Assembly (NCBI RefSeq): GCF_902170305.1
Contig: NZ_CABHWW010000010.1
Location: 1 to 64,000, forward strand
DNA length: 64,000 bases
From: Yersinia alsatica
GTDB lineage: Bacteria > Pseudomonadota > Gammaproteobacteria > Enterobacterales > Enterobacteriaceae
Direction: 5' to 3'
Positions 36,844 to 47,236 of this stretch are shown here, one piece after another (the stretch's first letter is position 1; each line of letters opens with the position of its first letter). The notes below the pieces were generated by a model. It worked only from the letters and a program-made list of their open reading frames with translations. It was not told the DNA's origin and ran no database searches. Both the position numbers and the translations under genes were made by a program.

Positions 36844-39272
36844 TTTGGCGGTGGTTTTGGCGTGAGTGGCGCTCACCCTCACTGCTGATTGTTTGGCTGG
36901 CATTAACACTGGCGGTGGCCTGTGTGCTGGCGCTGGGCAGTATCAGTGATCGGATGGAGCAAGGGCTTAATCAGCAAAGCCGTGATTTTCTGGCGGGTGA
37001 TAGGGTACTGAGAGCCTCTCATCCAGCACCGGAAGGCTGGTTACAGGAAGCGAAGCAGCAGGGGCTGACCGTCAGTCGCCAGCTTTCGTTTATGACCATG
37101 ACCTTTGCTGGCGACCGACCTCAACTGGCTGATGTCAAAGCCACTGATTTGGCCTATCCGCTGTATGGCGAATTAGAAACCTTGCCTCCGCACGTCAAGC
37201 TTGAACCGGGGACGGCGCTGGTGGCCCCGCGTCTGCTGGCGCTGTTGGGGGTTAAGGTCGGGGATTCAGTTGAAGTGGGTGATACCTCGCTGAAAATTAT
37301 TGGCGAAGTGATTCAGGAGCCAGATTCAGGTTTTAACCCATTCCAAACCGCCCCACGAATTTTGATTAATTTGAGTGATGTGGAAAAAACCGGTGCGATA
37401 CAGCCGGGTAGCCGCTTGAGCTACCGTTATATGTTTGCTGGCTCACCCGATGCTATCGCGCAATTTAGTGACTGGCTTACACCACAACTGACACCGGAGC
37501 AGCGCTGGTATGGTTTACAAGAGTCCGGTGGTGCACTGGGTAAATCCCTGCAACGGGCGCAACAATTCTTGCTGCTATCGGCATTATTGACGTTATTGTT
37601 GTCTATTGCCGCGGTTGCTGTGGCGATGGGGCACTATTGCCGCAGTCGCTATGATTTAGTGGCGGTGCTGAAAACATTGGGGGCCGGGCGCAGTGCATTG
37701 CGACGGCTGATTATTGGCCAGTGGCTCTCTGTTTTGGTGCTGGCGGGTCTGTGTGGCAGCGTCATTGGGCTATTGTTCGAGAAAATATTAATCCGCTTAT
37801 TGTCCCCGGTGTTACCGGCCGCATTACCAGCGGCCGGGTTATGGCCATGGGTATGGTCAATGGGATCGCTGGTATTGATTTCATTGCTGGTGGGGATTCG
37901 CCCTTATCGGCAATTACTGGCGACTCAGCCCTTGCGAGTATTGCGCCGCGATGTCTCTGCCAATGTTTGGCCACTACGTTACTTTATTCCGGTGATGATC
38001 GTGGTCGTGGTGGGGTTATTGGCCCTACTGATGGGGGGGAACGCTCTGTTATGGGCGATCCTCGGTGGCATGGTGGTATTGGCGCTGCTGTTAGGTGTCA
38101 TTGGCTGGGGCGGTTTATTGCTGCTACGTCGCTTGACCGTCACTCGCTTGTCATTGCGGCTGGCGATCAACCGGTTATTGCGCCAACCGTGGATGACTCT
38201 GACCCAACTGGCGGCATTCTCACTCTCATTTATGTTATTGGCTTTGTTATTGGTGCTGCGCGGGGATCTATTGGATCGCTGGCAACAACAGTTGCCGCCA
38301 GATAGCCCCAACTATTTCTTGCTGAATATCACTCCGCAGCAGGTGCCGCAAGTGACTGAATTCCTCACCCAGCATCAGATAACGCCGTCAACTTTCTATC
38401 CTATTGTCCGGGCGCGTTTAACGGAAATTAACCAGCAACTGGCGACGGAGCGGGTACATGAAGACGCCCCCGGTGGCGAGGCTGTCAACCGGGAGCTGAA
38501 TCTTACCTGGCAGCAGGATCTACCGGCGCACAATCTTTTGACTGCGGGGCAGTGGCCACCAAAGGCAAATGAAGTGTCGATGGAGCAGGGGATTGCTGAC
38601 CGATTGGGAATTAAAATCGGCGATAAGCTGACATTCAGCGGCGATACCCAGTCATTTGAGGCCACGGTGAGCAGTATTCGTCAGGTAGATTGGGAAAGTC
38701 TGCGTCCTAATTTTTACTTTATTTTCCCGCCGGGTGCGCTGGATAATCAGCCGCAAACTTGGCTGACCAGCTTCCGCTATCAAGGGGATGGAGAGGTGCT
38801 GACGCAATTAAACCGCCAGTTCCCAACCCTCAGTTTGCTGGATATCGGCGCGATGCTTAAACAGGTCGGGCAGGTGCTACAACAGGTTAGCCGTGCACTG
38901 GAAGTGATGGTTATTCTGGTCATTATTTGTGGCACCTTGTTGCTGTTGGCACAAGTACAGGTCGGCATGCGCCAGCGCCGTCAGGAGTTGGTGGTCTATC
39001 GCACGCTCGGAGCAAGTAAACGCTTACTGCGGGGCACATTGTGGTGGGAGTTTGCACTACTGGGATTGGTTGCTGGCTTGGCGGCGGCAATCGGTGCAGA
39101 AGCTGCACTCTGGGCCTTGCAGCGGTTAGTGTTTGATTTCCCATGGCAACCCAACTGGGTGATGTGGTGGTTACTGCCATTGGCGGCGGCACTGTTACTG
39201 TCAGTTTGTGGTGGTTGGTTGGGCGCGCGATTGTTACGAGGCCGAGCATTATTCAGAGGATATGAAAGCTAG
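36840..39272 (+). CDS. ybbP: FtsX-family ABC transporter permease YbbP
   Basis: An 810-residue permease with about ten membrane helices and two FtsX-like units. IWRWFWREWRSPSLLIVWLA opens the protein, as in E. coli YbbP. A large periplasmic domain follows helix 1, and VAILVIICGTLLLLAQ-type helices and RRQELVVYRTLGASKRLL close the second unit. With YbbA it is thought to extract or export a lipid-like or envelope compound. The true start is ATG 36840, which overlaps the ybbA stop. A GC-rich hairpin follows the gene. Confidence 0.93.
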   Translation: MIWRWFWREWRSPSLLIVWLALTLAVACVLALGSISDRMEQGLNQQSRDFLAGDRVLRASHPAPEGWLQEAKQQGLTVSRQLSFMTMTFAGDRPQLADVKATDLAYPLYGELETLPPHVKLEPGTALVAPRLLALLGVKVGDSVEVGDTSLKIIGEVIQEPDSGFNPFQTAPRILINLSDVEKTGAIQPGSRLSYRYMFAGSPDAIAQFSDWLTPQLTPEQRWYGLQESGGALGKSLQRAQQFLLLSALLTLLLSIAAVAVAMGHYCRSRYDLVAVLKTLGAGRSALRRLIIGQWLSVLVLAGLCGSVIGLLFEKILIRLLSPVLPAALPAAGLWPWVWSMGSLVLISLLVGIRPYRQLLATQPLRVLRRDVSANVWPLRYFIPVMIVVVVGLLALLMGGNALLWAILGGMVVLALLLGVIGWGGLLLLRRLTVTRLSLRLAINRLLRQPWMTLTQLAAFSLSFMLLALLLVLRGDLLDRWQQQLPPDSPNYFLLNITPQQVPQVTEFLTQHQITPSTFYPIVRARLTEINQQLATERVHEDAPGGEAVNRELNLTWQQDLPAHNLLTAGQWPPKANEVSMEQGIADRLGIKIGDKLTFSGDTQSFEATVSSIRQVDWESLRPNFYFIFPPGALDNQPQTWLTSFRYQGDGEVLTQLNRQFPTLSLLDIGAMLKQVGQVLQQVSRALEVMVILVIICGTLLLLAQVQVGMRQRRQELVVYRTLGASKRLLRGTLWWEFALLGLVAGLAAAIGAEAALWALQRLVFDFPWQPNWVMWWLLPLAAALLLSVCGGWLGARLLRGRALFRGYES

Positions 39273-39284
39273 TTCTGTTCTAGT

Positions 39285-39307
39285 GCGGGCAGTGCGTAAC
39301 TGCCCGC
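39285..39307. terminator. hairpin between convergent ybbP and purK
   Basis: GCGGGCAGT, loop GCGTA, ACTGCCCGC: a perfect 9-bp GC-rich stem. T-tracts on both sides are weak, so it may act as a modest bidirectional terminator. Confidence 0.5.
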
Positions 39308-39314
39308 TTACTGA

Positions 39315-40379
39315 TTACAGCTTATTCTGCGCCCAGGTTAAACCGGACTGATATTCGGTTGGTAATAAAGGTGCCAAAGCCACCAAGGCGGCACGCAGCG
39401 CCGCGCCGTCCGGGTCATTTAAATTCAAATGGCCCACTTTACGCCCGTCGCGCACCTCTTTTTCATACCAATGCAGATGGACCAATGGCAGCGACAACCA
39501 CTCGGTATTCACTGGCGTACCAATCAGATTAACCATGGCTGACGGGGTATTCACCACCGGAGTTGGCAGCGGTAAATCTAAAATAGCGCGCAAATGCAGC
39601 TCAAACTGGCTGATGGACGCCCCATTTTGCGTCCAGTGACCGCTGTTATGCACCCGTGGAGCCAGTTCATTGATAAGCAAACTGTCCCCGACGATAAAGC
39701 ACTCCATCGCCATAACACCGACATAATTCAGCTCATCCATAATGGCCGCCAGCATCTTCTCAGCTTGCAGTTGTAAGCGGCTATCCGGCTGTGGCAACGC
39801 CACACTCATGCGCAAAATGCCATCTTCATGCAGATTATGAGTTAGCGGATAAAAAACCGATTTACCTTGATGGCTACGAGCACCCACCAGCGAAACTTCG
39901 CCAGAAAAGTTGATGCCCTGCTCGACAATACATTCGCCGTAAGCATCGGCAGGCAAGGAGTCTTGCTCTCCGGCGCGTAAACGCCATTGACCACGGCCGT
40001 CATAGCCGCCGACCCGACGTTTCACGATAGCTAATTCACCTAGTGTGGCGAAGACTTGTGGCCACTGGCTAGCACTGGCCAATAATTGCCATGGAGCCGT
40101 CACCAGATTCAGGCTATCGAGTAACTGCTTTTGTGTCAGACGGTCGGCCAGTCGCGGGAAGATATCGCGGTTAACAAAAGCGGTGTGTGTGGCAAGTTCG
40201 CGAGTTAAGGCGGTTTCTGGCCAGCGTTCAATCTCGGCGGTAATCACACTGTGCTGATAAGGCACAGCTTCCGGTTCAGCATCTAAACCCACCGGATACA
40301 CAGCAATACCCAGTGGTTCGCCAGCCTGACGCAGCATGCGCCCTAACTGACCGTTGCCTAATACGCAAACTGGTTTCAT
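39315..40379 (-). CDS. purK: N5-carboxyaminoimidazole ribonucleotide synthase PurK
   Basis: PurK carboxylates aminoimidazole ribonucleotide with ATP and bicarbonate, in purine synthesis. This 354-residue ATP-grasp protein begins with [22 protein letters not shown] and carries the grasp-domain segments [33 protein letters not shown] and [16 protein letters not shown]. It overlaps purE by four bases and is the second gene of the PurR-controlled purEK operon. Confidence 0.97.
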   Translation of the reverse strand: MKPVCVLGNGQLGRMLRQAGEPLGIAVYPVGLDAEPEAVPYQHSVITAEIERWPETALTRELATHTAFVNRDIFPRLADRLTQKQLLDSLNLVTAPWQLLASASQWPQVFATLGELAIVKRRVGGYDGRGQWRLRAGEQDSLPADAYGECIVEQGINFSGEVSLVGARSHQGKSVFYPLTHNLHEDGILRMSVALPQPDSRLQLQAEKMLAAIMDELNYVGVMAMECFIVGDSLLINELAPRVHNSGHWTQNGASISQFELHLRAILDLPLPTPVVNTPSAMVNLIGTPVNTEWLSLPLVHLHWYEKEVRDGRKVGHLNLNDPDGAALRAALVALAPLLPTEYQSGLTWAQNKL

Positions 40380-40930
40380 GCTTTCACCTGTGAATTCGCC
40401 GCCGGCAGATCTGACTCCCGCGGATCTGGATTATCTAATACTTCGTCAGTTTGGCTTTTACGCCAATCGGCCAAACGCACAGCTAATTCGTGGTCATGTA
40501 GCGCCAGTATTTGAGCCGCCAGCAAGGCCGCATTCGCCGCCCCTGCTTTACCAATGGCCAGTGTTCCCACTGGAATACCGCGCGGCATCTGCACAATGGA
40601 ATACAGGCTATCGACGCCACTTAATGCTGCACTTTGTACTGGCACCCCTAAAACCGGCACCAATGTTTTTGCCGCCAGCATACCCGGTAGGTGAGCAGCA
40701 CCTCCTGCGCCAGCAATAATGACATGTAAGCCATTAGCATCAGCTTGTTCGGCAAAACTGAACAGTTTGTCGGGGGTTCTGTGTGCAGAAACAACTTCGA
40801 CATGAAACGGAACATTGAGCGTGGTGAGCACGTCGGCGGCGAACTGCATGGTGGCCCAGTCACTCTTGGACCCCATTACGATAGCGATTTTAACCCCGGC
40901 TGCATAAGCCGAATCGAGGTTGGCTCCCAT
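40376..40930 (-). CDS. purE: N5-carboxyaminoimidazole ribonucleotide mutase PurE
   Basis: PurE moves the carboxyl group of N5-CAIR to give CAIR. From ATG 40930 the protein has 184 residues, slightly longer than E. coli (169) at both ends. Class I features: [39 protein letters not shown] lies 11 bases upstream of this ATG; an in-frame TTG at 40957 is rejected. The C-terminal extension ([19 protein letters not shown]) is polar and unlikely to be catalytic. Confidence 0.96.
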   Translation of the reverse strand: MGANLDSAYAAGVKIAIVMGSKSDWATMQFAADVLTTLNVPFHVEVVSAHRTPDKLFSFAEQADANGLHVIIAGAGGAAHLPGMLAAKTLVPVLGVPVQSAALSGVDSLYSIVQMPRGIPVGTLAIGKAGAANAALLAAQILALHDHELAVRLADWRKSQTDEVLDNPDPRESDLPAANSQVKA

Positions 40931-41030
40931 GGGTGTAAAGCTCCTGTGATTGCGCAAGCGTCGGCCAGACCGATTTGATATAAATCGTGACTGGCGAAGA
41001 GGGCGTAGAGCATATCATGAGCCAAAGGCA

Positions 41031-41046
41031 AGGAAAACGGTTGCGT
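41031..41046 (-). promoter_or_regulatory. PurR operator of purEK
   Basis: On the minus strand the bases read ACGCAACCGTTTTCCT, differing at one position from the PurR box of E. coli purE (ACGCAAACGTTTTCCT). It is about 100 bases upstream of the purE start. PurR with hypoxanthine or guanine would repress the operon here. Confidence 0.85.
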
Positions 41047-41107
41047 CGCGGCTTTTGCTGGGTTTTATCGGTTTTTTTGTTAGGCAGCGATGGATAACAA
41101 TAGCTGA

Positions 41108-41830
41108 TTAAAACGGGAATTTAATCAACTCAACGCTCTCTTTGGTGACTTTTACCATCGACCCTTCAACATGCCAGGCTCCCAAAACGACCCGATGTGC
41201 TGTTGTGGCGGGTAATTCTACCGTATGAACCGCAGGGCGATGGGTATGCCCATGAATCATCCAACTGACATTATTGCGCTGGAATGCATCCACTACAGCT
41301 TGTGGGTTTACATCCATAATCAGTTGCGATTTACCGCTATTATTTTGCTGGCTTTGATTGCGCATATAAGCCGCAATACGTAAGCGAAAGCGCAGAGGCA
41401 ACCACAGGAATAATTTCTGGATCAGAGGATTGTGTACTCGGCGGCGAAAATGTTGATAGTCGGCGTCATCAGTGCACAGGGTATCACCGTGTAAAATCAC
41501 AATGTCACGGCCATACAACTCGACCACTTTCTCTTCGGGCAGCAAGATCATGCCACTTTCAATAGCAAAGCGCTTGCCGAGCAGAAAATCGCGGTTACCG
41601 TGAATGAAGTAGCAGGGCACGCCCTGTTGTTGGAGTGATTTTAATGCCGCAGCGATCTGCCGATACAGTGGTTCGGGGTCGTCATCGCCAATCCAGGACT
41701 CAAATAAATCGCCCAAGATATATAAGGCATCAGCATGAATGGCTTCACGCTGTATAAAATGCAGGAAACCGGCAGTGATTGCCGGTTCCTGAACGCTAAG
41801 ATGCAAATCTGCAATAAAAAGCGTGCTCAT
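41108..41830 (-). CDS. lpxH: UDP-2,3-diacylglucosamine pyrophosphatase LpxH
   Basis: LpxH cuts UDP-2,3-diacylglucosamine to lipid X at the inner face of the inner membrane, the fourth step of lipid A synthesis. The 240-residue protein shows all calcineurin-type metal motifs: [53 protein letters not shown]. It starts 10 bases after ppiB ends; the ppiB-lpxH pair is conserved in enterobacteria. Confidence 0.97.
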   Translation of the reverse strand: MSTLFIADLHLSVQEPAITAGFLHFIQREAIHADALYILGDLFESWIGDDDPEPLYRQIAAALKSLQQQGVPCYFIHGNRDFLLGKRFAIESGMILLPEEKVVELYGRDIVILHGDTLCTDDADYQHFRRRVHNPLIQKLFLWLPLRFRLRIAAYMRNQSQQNNSGKSQLIMDVNPQAVVDAFQRNNVSWMIHGHTHRPAVHTVELPATTAHRVVLGAWHVEGSMVKVTKESVELIKFPF

Positions 41831-41840
41831 TAAGCAGTCA

Positions 41841-42335
41841 TTACTCGCTTACAGTAACACTTTTAATGATCACATCTTCTTTTGGCACGTCTTGATGCAT
41901 ACCGCTGCGGCCAGTAGAAACGTTTTTGATTTTATCAACCACGTCCAGACCTTCAACCACTTCAGCGAATACACAGTAACCCCAACCATCAGGGCGCTCT
42001 GAACGGAAGTTCAGGAAGTCGTTATCAGCAACGTTAATAAAGAACTGAGCAGTGGCAGAGTGTGGATCATTGGTACGTGCCATTGCTAAGGTGCCACGGG
42101 TGTTTTTCAGACCGTTATTGGCTTCGTTCTTGATAGGTGCATCAGTATCTTTCTGGTTCATGCCCGGCTCAAACCCACCGCCTTGGATCATGAAACCATC
42201 GATAACACGGTGGAAGATAGTGTTATCATAGAAACCTTTACGGCAGTAGTTCAGGAAGTTTTCAACGGTAACCGGCGCTTTATCGGCGAAGGTATTGACG
42301 ACGATATCGCCGTGATTAGTATGAAACGTGACCAT
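41841..42335 (-). CDS. ppiB: cytoplasmic peptidyl-prolyl cis-trans isomerase B (cyclophilin)
   Basis: A 164-residue cyclophilin without signal peptide, so cytoplasmic like E. coli PpiB. It contains the core [18 protein letters not shown] with the catalytic arginine, [26 protein letters not shown], and [11 protein letters not shown]. It is the first gene before lpxH and is divergent from cysS. The 239-base space between them should hold both promoters; I cannot single out boxes with confidence. Confidence 0.97.
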   Translation of the reverse strand: MVTFHTNHGDIVVNTFADKAPVTVENFLNYCRKGFYDNTIFHRVIDGFMIQGGGFEPGMNQKDTDAPIKNEANNGLKNTRGTLAMARTNDPHSATAQFFINVADNDFLNFRSERPDGWGYCVFAEVVEGLDVVDKIKNVSTGRSGMHQDVPKEDVIIKSVTVSE

Positions 42336-42574
42336 AATAATGTTCCTGCTAGTGTAATAAGTGTATTCACAATGAGTCGTAACTCTTTAGACGGCTCTTA
42401 TATCATATCTGCGAGATTGAGTCAGCACTCGAAACGTCGCCTTTATGGGCGAAAAAGTGCTGGATCAGAGGCTGATTTGCCTCATAATCTGATGATATCC
42501 TTTTTACTCATGGTAGTGATTACTTTGGGTATAAACCATGCGTACTGCAAAAACAAAAACCACGGAATGTCCCG

Positions 42575-43960
42575 ATGCTAAAGATTTTTAATACACTGAG
42601 TCGCCAAAAAGAGGAATTCAAGCCTATCCATGCCGGTAAAGTTGGCATGTACGTATGCGGGATCACCATTTATGACCTGTGTCACATTGGGCATGGGCGT
42701 ACTTTTGTCGCTTTCGACGTTGTTGCGCGTTATTTGCGTTATTTAGGTTACTCTCTGACCTATGTGCGCAACGTGACCGATGTTGACGATAAAATAATTA
42801 AACGTGCGATTGAAAACAATGAAACCTGCGAGCAACTGACTACACGGATGTTGGCCGAAATGCACAAAGATTTCGACGCCTTGAATCTTGAACGTCCAGA
42901 TTTAGAGCCGCGTGCCACTCATCATATCCCCGAAATCATTGAGCTGACCGAGCGGCTGATCGCCCGTGATCACGCCTACGTGGCGTCAAATGGTGATGTG
43001 ATGTTCGCGGTAGACAGTGATCCAGATTATGGCCTGTTATCGCGTCAGGATCTGGATCAGTTGCAGGCTGGCGCTCGGGTTGAAGTGGCGGATGTCAAAC
43101 GCAACCCGATGGATTTTGTTTTGTGGAAAATGTCGAAACCCGGTGAACCGAGCTGGGAATCACCATGGGGGCCGGGTCGCCCTGGCTGGCATATTGAGTG
43201 TTCCGCAATGAATGGCAAGCAGTTAGGTGCGCATTTCGATATTCACGGTGGTGGCTCTGATTTGATGTTCCCACACCATGAAAATGAAATTGCACAATCT
43301 ACCTGTGCCCATGATGGTCCTTACGTGAATTACTGGATGCACTCCGGTATGGTGATGATAGACAAAGAGAAAATGTCTAAATCACTGAATAACTTTTTCA
43401 CTATTCGCGATGTGTTGGCCTATTACGATGCCGAGACGGTGCGTTATTTCTTGATGTCCGGGCATTATCGCAGCCAGCTTAACTACAGTGAAGAGAACCT
43501 CAAGCAGGCACGTGCTTCATTAGAGCGCTTATATACCGCACTGCGTGGAACTGATGCGAATGCAACTCCGGCAGGTGGTGCTGAGTTTGAAGCGCGCTTC
43601 CGTGCTGCTATGGATGACGATTTCAATACCCCAGAAGCCTATTCTGTGCTGTTTGATATCGCTCGCGAAGTGAACCGGCTAAAAACTGAAGATATCGCTG
43701 CGGCGAATGGTTTGGCGGCAGAGTTGCGTAAACTGGCTCATGTGCTGGGTTTGTTGGAGCAGGATCCGGAACTGTTTTTACAAAGCGGCGCACAGACTGA
43801 CGACGATGAAGTGGCAAAAATTGAAGCTTTGATTAAGCAGCGCAATGACGCCCGCAGCAGCAAAGACTGGGCGCTGGCAGATTCTGCACGTGACCAATTG
43901 AATGAGCTGGGTATTGTGTTGGAAGATGGCCCGCAAGGGACGACATGGCGTCGTAAATAA
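42575..43960 (+). CDS. cysS: cysteinyl-tRNA synthetase
   Basis: A 461-residue class I synthetase, the E. coli length. The zinc cysteine and HIGH motif are in [18 protein letters not shown]; the signature KMSKS is in [12 protein letters not shown]; the zinc-site WHIECSAMN and [15 protein letters not shown] are present. It charges tRNA-Cys in the cytoplasm. The start is the ATG of [15 protein letters not shown], matching E. coli. A strong bidirectional terminator follows. Confidence 0.98.
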   Translation: MLKIFNTLSRQKEEFKPIHAGKVGMYVCGITIYDLCHIGHGRTFVAFDVVARYLRYLGYSLTYVRNVTDVDDKIIKRAIENNETCEQLTTRMLAEMHKDFDALNLERPDLEPRATHHIPEIIELTERLIARDHAYVASNGDVMFAVDSDPDYGLLSRQDLDQLQAGARVEVADVKRNPMDFVLWKMSKPGEPSWESPWGPGRPGWHIECSAMNGKQLGAHFDIHGGGSDLMFPHHENEIAQSTCAHDGPYVNYWMHSGMVMIDKEKMSKSLNNFFTIRDVLAYYDAETVRYFLMSGHYRSQLNYSEENLKQARASLERLYTALRGTDANATPAGGAEFEARFRAAMDDDFNTPEAYSVLFDIAREVNRLKTEDIAAANGLAAELRKLAHVLGLLEQDPELFLQSGAQTDDDEVAKIEALIKQRNDARSSKDWALADSARDQLNELGIVLEDGPQGTTWRRK

Positions 43961-44005
43961 AGGTGGTTAGCTCAGCCGGTTATTAGCATCTGGCGGGTAA
44001 ACTCT

Positions 44006-44050
44006 AAAAAAATTGCGGTGCTGGCATTGACCAGTAACCGCAATTTTTTT
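44006..44050. terminator. bidirectional terminator between cysS and ybcJ
   Basis: AAAAAATTGCGGT (44006-44018) pairs with ACCGCAATTTTTTT (44037-44050), with an inner CTGG/CCAG stem. The run of A on one side and T on the other lets it serve both convergent genes. Confidence 0.85.
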
Positions 44051-44086
44051 GCCCATACTTTATGCTGCCAGCAGGGGAGGTTAAGA

Positions 44087-44299
44087 TCAGGCTTTAACCT
44101 GCACTTTCATGCCTTGAAACTCAACAACTTGGTCAGCCACGATTTTGCAGCGCTTGCGCGTTTCTACATTCCCGTCGACTTTTACCTGACCATCAGCGAT
44201 GGCGGCTTTTGCTGAGGCGCCGCTGTCGTTCCAACCTTGCAACTTTAATAAGTCACACAGTTCGACATGCGGGTGTTTTTCCAAATGAAAAATGTCCAT
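44087..44299 (-). CDS. ybcJ: S4-like RNA-binding protein YbcJ
   Basis: A 70-residue protein from ATG 44299. It is an S4-domain protein almost identical in layout to E. coli YbcJ: HPHVELCDLLKLQGW, SGASAKAAIADGQVKVDG, ETRKRCKIV. It is expected to bind RNA; its role is not established. A longer in-frame extension (to 44419) runs into folD and is not supported. It starts 14 bases after the folD stop, so the two are one operon. Confidence 0.94.
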   Translation of the reverse strand: MDIFHLEKHPHVELCDLLKLQGWNDSGASAKAAIADGQVKVDGNVETRKRCKIVADQVVEFQGMKVQVKA

Positions 44300-44313
44300 T
44301 ACTGTCCTTTCTA

Positions 44314-45180
44314 TCAATTTTCGTTGATGTCGTGATATTCCTCGCAGGCTTGCAAGGTATTTTGTATCAGTGTTGCGACGGTCATTGGCCCAACGCCACC
44401 GGGAACCGGTGTAATCCAACCCGCACGTTCAACAGCGACATCAAATTCTACATCTCCGACTACTTTACCACTTTCCAGGCGGTTAATGCCCACATCAATC
44501 ACGATAGCGCCCGGTTTAATCCACTCGCCGGGAATAAAACCGGGTTTGCCCACTGCAACCACGAGTAAATCAGCATTTTCGACATGTTGGCGCAGATTCT
44601 TGGTGAAACGGTGCGTTACTGTGGTGGTGCACCCCGCCAGCAGCAGCTCAAGGCTCATCGGGCGGCCAACAATATTGGATGCGCCGACGACGACGGCATT
44701 TAGGCCATAAGTGGGGATTTCATAGCGCTCCAGCAGTGTAACAATACCGCGTGGGGTACAAGGGCGCAGTTTTGGCGCACGTTGGCACAAACGGCCTACG
44801 TTATACGGATGGAAGCCATCTACGTCTTTATCTGGATGAATACGTTCCAAGACTTTGACATTATCAATCCCGGCAGGCAGCGGCAGTTGCACCAGAATCC
44901 CATCGATTTCACCGTCATCATTCAGTGAATCAATTAAAGCTAACAGCTCAGCTTCAGTAGTCGTCATCGGCAGGTCATAAGAACGGGAAACAAAACCGAC
45001 CTCTTCGCATGCCTTACGCTTGCTGGCGACATAAATTTGTGATGCCGGATTCTCACCTACCAACACCACCGCAAGCCCGGGAGCACGTTTACCCGCAGCT
45101 AAACGTTTCTGTACCAACGCAGCAACTTCGTTTCTTACCTGCTGCGCAATCGTTTTACCATCAATAATTTTTGCTGACAT
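44314..45180 (-). CDS. folD: methylenetetrahydrofolate dehydrogenase/cyclohydrolase FolD
   Basis: FolD interconverts methylene-, methenyl- and 10-formyl-tetrahydrofolate with NADP. At 288 residues it matches E. coli. Visible features: [16 protein letters not shown] with the catalytic tyrosine and lysine, [23 protein letters not shown], and the cofactor loop [17 protein letters not shown]. It is upstream of ybcJ and divergent from the argU tRNA gene. Confidence 0.97.
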   Translation of the reverse strand: MSAKIIDGKTIAQQVRNEVAALVQKRLAAGKRAPGLAVVLVGENPASQIYVASKRKACEEVGFVSRSYDLPMTTTEAELLALIDSLNDDGEIDGILVQLPLPAGIDNVKVLERIHPDKDVDGFHPYNVGRLCQRAPKLRPCTPRGIVTLLERYEIPTYGLNAVVVGASNIVGRPMSLELLLAGCTTTVTHRFTKNLRQHVENADLLVVAVGKPGFIPGEWIKPGAIVIDVGINRLESGKVVGDVEFDVAVERAGWITPVPGGVGPMTVATLIQNTLQACEEYHDINEN

Positions 45181-45313
45181 CAGTGGAAAGGTCCATCAAT
45201 TAAAAAAGCGGGAATCCACCTATTTTGTCAGAAGCGGGGCGTGCTGTCAGGCGTATAATAACGATTAATTAACGATTAAATAGCCAGATGATAAACCATA
45301 AGGCGAAAACCCA

Positions 45314-45341
45314 TTGACTCGAAAGCGACTGCCCGTATAAT
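45314..45341 (+). promoter_or_regulatory. promoter of tRNA-Arg
   Basis: TTGACT (45314-45319), 16-base spacer, TATAAT (45336-45341), followed by CCACCCCGC. A GC-rich discriminator of this kind is typical of stable-RNA promoters under stringent control. It lies about 50 bases upstream of the mature tRNA. Confidence 0.8.
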
Positions 45342-45392
45342 CCACCCCGCAACTGACTACCGGCAGCCTCTATGCTGCGGTAAATATCAAAT

Positions 45393-45469
45393 GCGCCCTT
45401 AGCTCAGTTGGATAGAGCAACGGCCTTCTAAGCCGTAGGTCACAGGTTCGAGCCCTGTAGGGCGTACCA
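45393..45469 (+). tRNA. argU: tRNA-Arg (anticodon UCU)
   Basis: A 77-base tRNA with encoded CCA. The acceptor stem is GCGCCCT/AGGGCGT (first pair G-U); the D-loop is AGCTCAGTTGGATAGAGC; the anticodon loop CTTCTAA reads UCU; the T-arm contains GGTTCGAGCC. It reads the rare AGA codon. The gene matches E. coli argU, including its place after folD. Its 3' end is a classic phage and island attachment site, and an integrase gene starts 166 bases downstream. Confidence 0.97.
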
Positions 45470-45634
45470 TCTTTACGTCTCCTGAAGTCTATCTAAGTCC
45501 ATAAATCCCTTATATAATCAGTATCTCTGGAACTTCCTGGTATCCCTGTGCTTGTTCACATCCACTGAGTTATATAGATAGATGGGGGTATAAATGGGGG
45601 TAAGTCCAGGTTCAATGGATTGAGATACCCCCAC

Positions 45635-46849
45635 ATGAAACTAAACGCCCGGCAAGTCGATACCGCAAAGCGAAAAGAGAAACCTTACAAGCTCTCCGAC
45701 GGCGGTGGATTATTTTTATTAGTAAACTCAAATGGTTCACGTTACTGGCGGTTGAAGTATCGGATTGCTGGAAAAGAAAAGCTGCTATCAATCGGGGTCT
45801 ATCCCGATATCACTCTCGCTGAGGCCCGTGCCAAAAGGGACGAAGCCAAACGAATTCTGGCTGCTGGTGGGGATCCCGGTGAAGAAAAAAAAGCAGATAA
45901 ACAGGCCAAGAAAGTCAGCATTGATAACACGTTCGAAGCGCTGGCCAGAGAATGGCATGCTTATAAAAGACCTAATTGGTCGAAAGGTTACGCCGACGAT
46001 TTAATGGAATCGTTTGAAAATGATATTTTTCCCTATGTTGGAAAGCGCCCTGTTGCTGAAATCAAGCCGTTAGAGATGCTTGAAACACTGCGTAAACTAG
46101 AGGCGCGTGGTGTCCTCGATAAAATGCGCAAAATTCGTCAGGCGTGCAATCAGACTTTTCGCTATGCGATCGTGACCGGCAGGGCGGAGAACAACCCCGC
46201 CAGTGAGCTGGCAGGTGCTTTGGCAGTACAGAAACATCAGCATTATCCCCACCTTTTAGCCGCTGAACTTCCTGAATATCTTCAGTCTCTTAGTGCCTAT
46301 AGCGGCAGCCCTGTCACACGAATAGCAACCCGTTTGCTCATGCTTACCGGCGTTCGAACAATCGAGCTACGTGCTGCTGAGTGGGTTGAATTCAATTTAG
46401 ATAAAGGTCTGTGGGAAGTTCCCATTATTCGAATGAAAATGCGTCGTCCACATCTGGTCCCTTTATCTGAACAGGTTTTAGAGTTGTTGTTGCAACTGCA
46501 TGCTATTACCGGTCGCTTTAAATTAGTTTTTCCTGGTCGTAATGACAGTCTAAAGCCAATGAGCGAGGCCAGTATTAATCAGGTCATAAAGCGTATTGGC
46601 TACCATGGCAGAGCCACCGGGCACGGTTTTCGCCACACAATGAGCACTATTTTGCATGAGCAGGGCTTTAATACTGCCTGGATAGAAACACAACTGGCTC
46701 ACGTCGATAAAAACAGTATTCGCGGTACCTATAATCATGCTCAATATCTGGATGGTCGCAGAGAAATGCTGCAATGGTATGCCGACTATATGGATAGCCT
46801 GGAAAATGGCGAGAATGTGATTCATGGCAGATTTGGGAAACGGGCATAA
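45635..46849 (+). CDS. P4-type tyrosine integrase
   Basis: 404 residues from ATG 45635 (an in-frame TTG at 45620 is less likely, since P4-type integrases start MKLNARQVDTAK). The N-terminal arm-binding domain (DUF4102-like: SDGGGLFLLVNSNGSRYWRLKYR) is followed by a core-binding part and the catalytic domain with R in LTGVRTIELR, HGFRH, and the nucleophile Tyr in TYNHAQYLDGRREM. It points away from argU, the usual arrangement for an element integrated at the tRNA 3' end. No second copy of the tRNA end was found within the window. Confidence 0.95.
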   Translation: MKLNARQVDTAKRKEKPYKLSDGGGLFLLVNSNGSRYWRLKYRIAGKEKLLSIGVYPDITLAEARAKRDEAKRILAAGGDPGEEKKADKQAKKVSIDNTFEALAREWHAYKRPNWSKGYADDLMESFENDIFPYVGKRPVAEIKPLEMLETLRKLEARGVLDKMRKIRQACNQTFRYAIVTGRAENNPASELAGALAVQKHQHYPHLLAAELPEYLQSLSAYSGSPVTRIATRLLMLTGVRTIELRAAEWVEFNLDKGLWEVPIIRMKMRRPHLVPLSEQVLELLLQLHAITGRFKLVFPGRNDSLKPMSEASINQVIKRIGYHGRATGHGFRHTMSTILHEQGFNTAWIETQLAHVDKNSIRGTYNHAQYLDGRREMLQWYADYMDSLENGENVIHGRFGKRA

Positions 46850-46948
46850 TTCGTATCACAAATTCTGAAGATAGGTTAAAACGGGCCACTATGGCAGATG
46901 GCCCAGAAGACTGAGGCTAAGATACACTTTTATGAGCAGTTTAAAGGG

Positions 46949-47236
46949 TTAAATTCCTGAAAGCTCGTTAATCAAAGAGGGATGCCGATCAATCATTATC
47001 AATAGCTTAAGTGAGCTACCTGATGGAATCCTTCTATGTTGCTCCCACGCTTCAACTAATGAAGGACTCACACCAACAAGTTGTGCAAAGTCTTTTTGCC
47101 TGTACCCAATTTTCTTTCTGATTTCTTTTACATCAGGGATAGCAACCTCAGTGACTCTGCCTGCTTTTAATTCATCATGGCTAATCGCTACAGCCTGTTT
47201 CGCGGATGTCATTAAATCATTGAAAAAATCACTCAT
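46949..47236 (-). CDS. NadS-like helix-turn-helix antitoxin
   Basis: A 95-residue protein with a C-terminal Xre-type helix-turn-helix: EIRKKIGYRQKDFAQLVGVSPSLVEAWEQHRRIPSG. The N-terminal helix (FFNDLMTSAKQAVAISHDELKAGR) resembles NadS/HigA antitoxins. It overlaps the upstream toxin gene by four bases, giving the toxin-first order of HigBA-type modules. It should neutralise the toxin and repress the operon; the modest half-sites expected upstream of the toxin gene are not clear. Confidence 0.85.
   Translation of the reverse strand: MSDFFNDLMTSAKQAVAISHDELKAGRVTEVAIPDVKEIRKKIGYRQKDFAQLVGVSPSLVEAWEQHRRIPSGSSLKLLIMIDRHPSLINELSGI

Noticed and set aside
37721-38305. 194-codon open frame inside ybbP in another register
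   Set aside because: High GC content makes long shadow frames common; ybbP is full length and conserved.
42183-42581. 132-codon plus-strand open frame upstream of cysS
   Set aside because: Its first half is antisense to ppiB and follows its codon pattern; no ribosome site or family resemblance, so it is a shadow.
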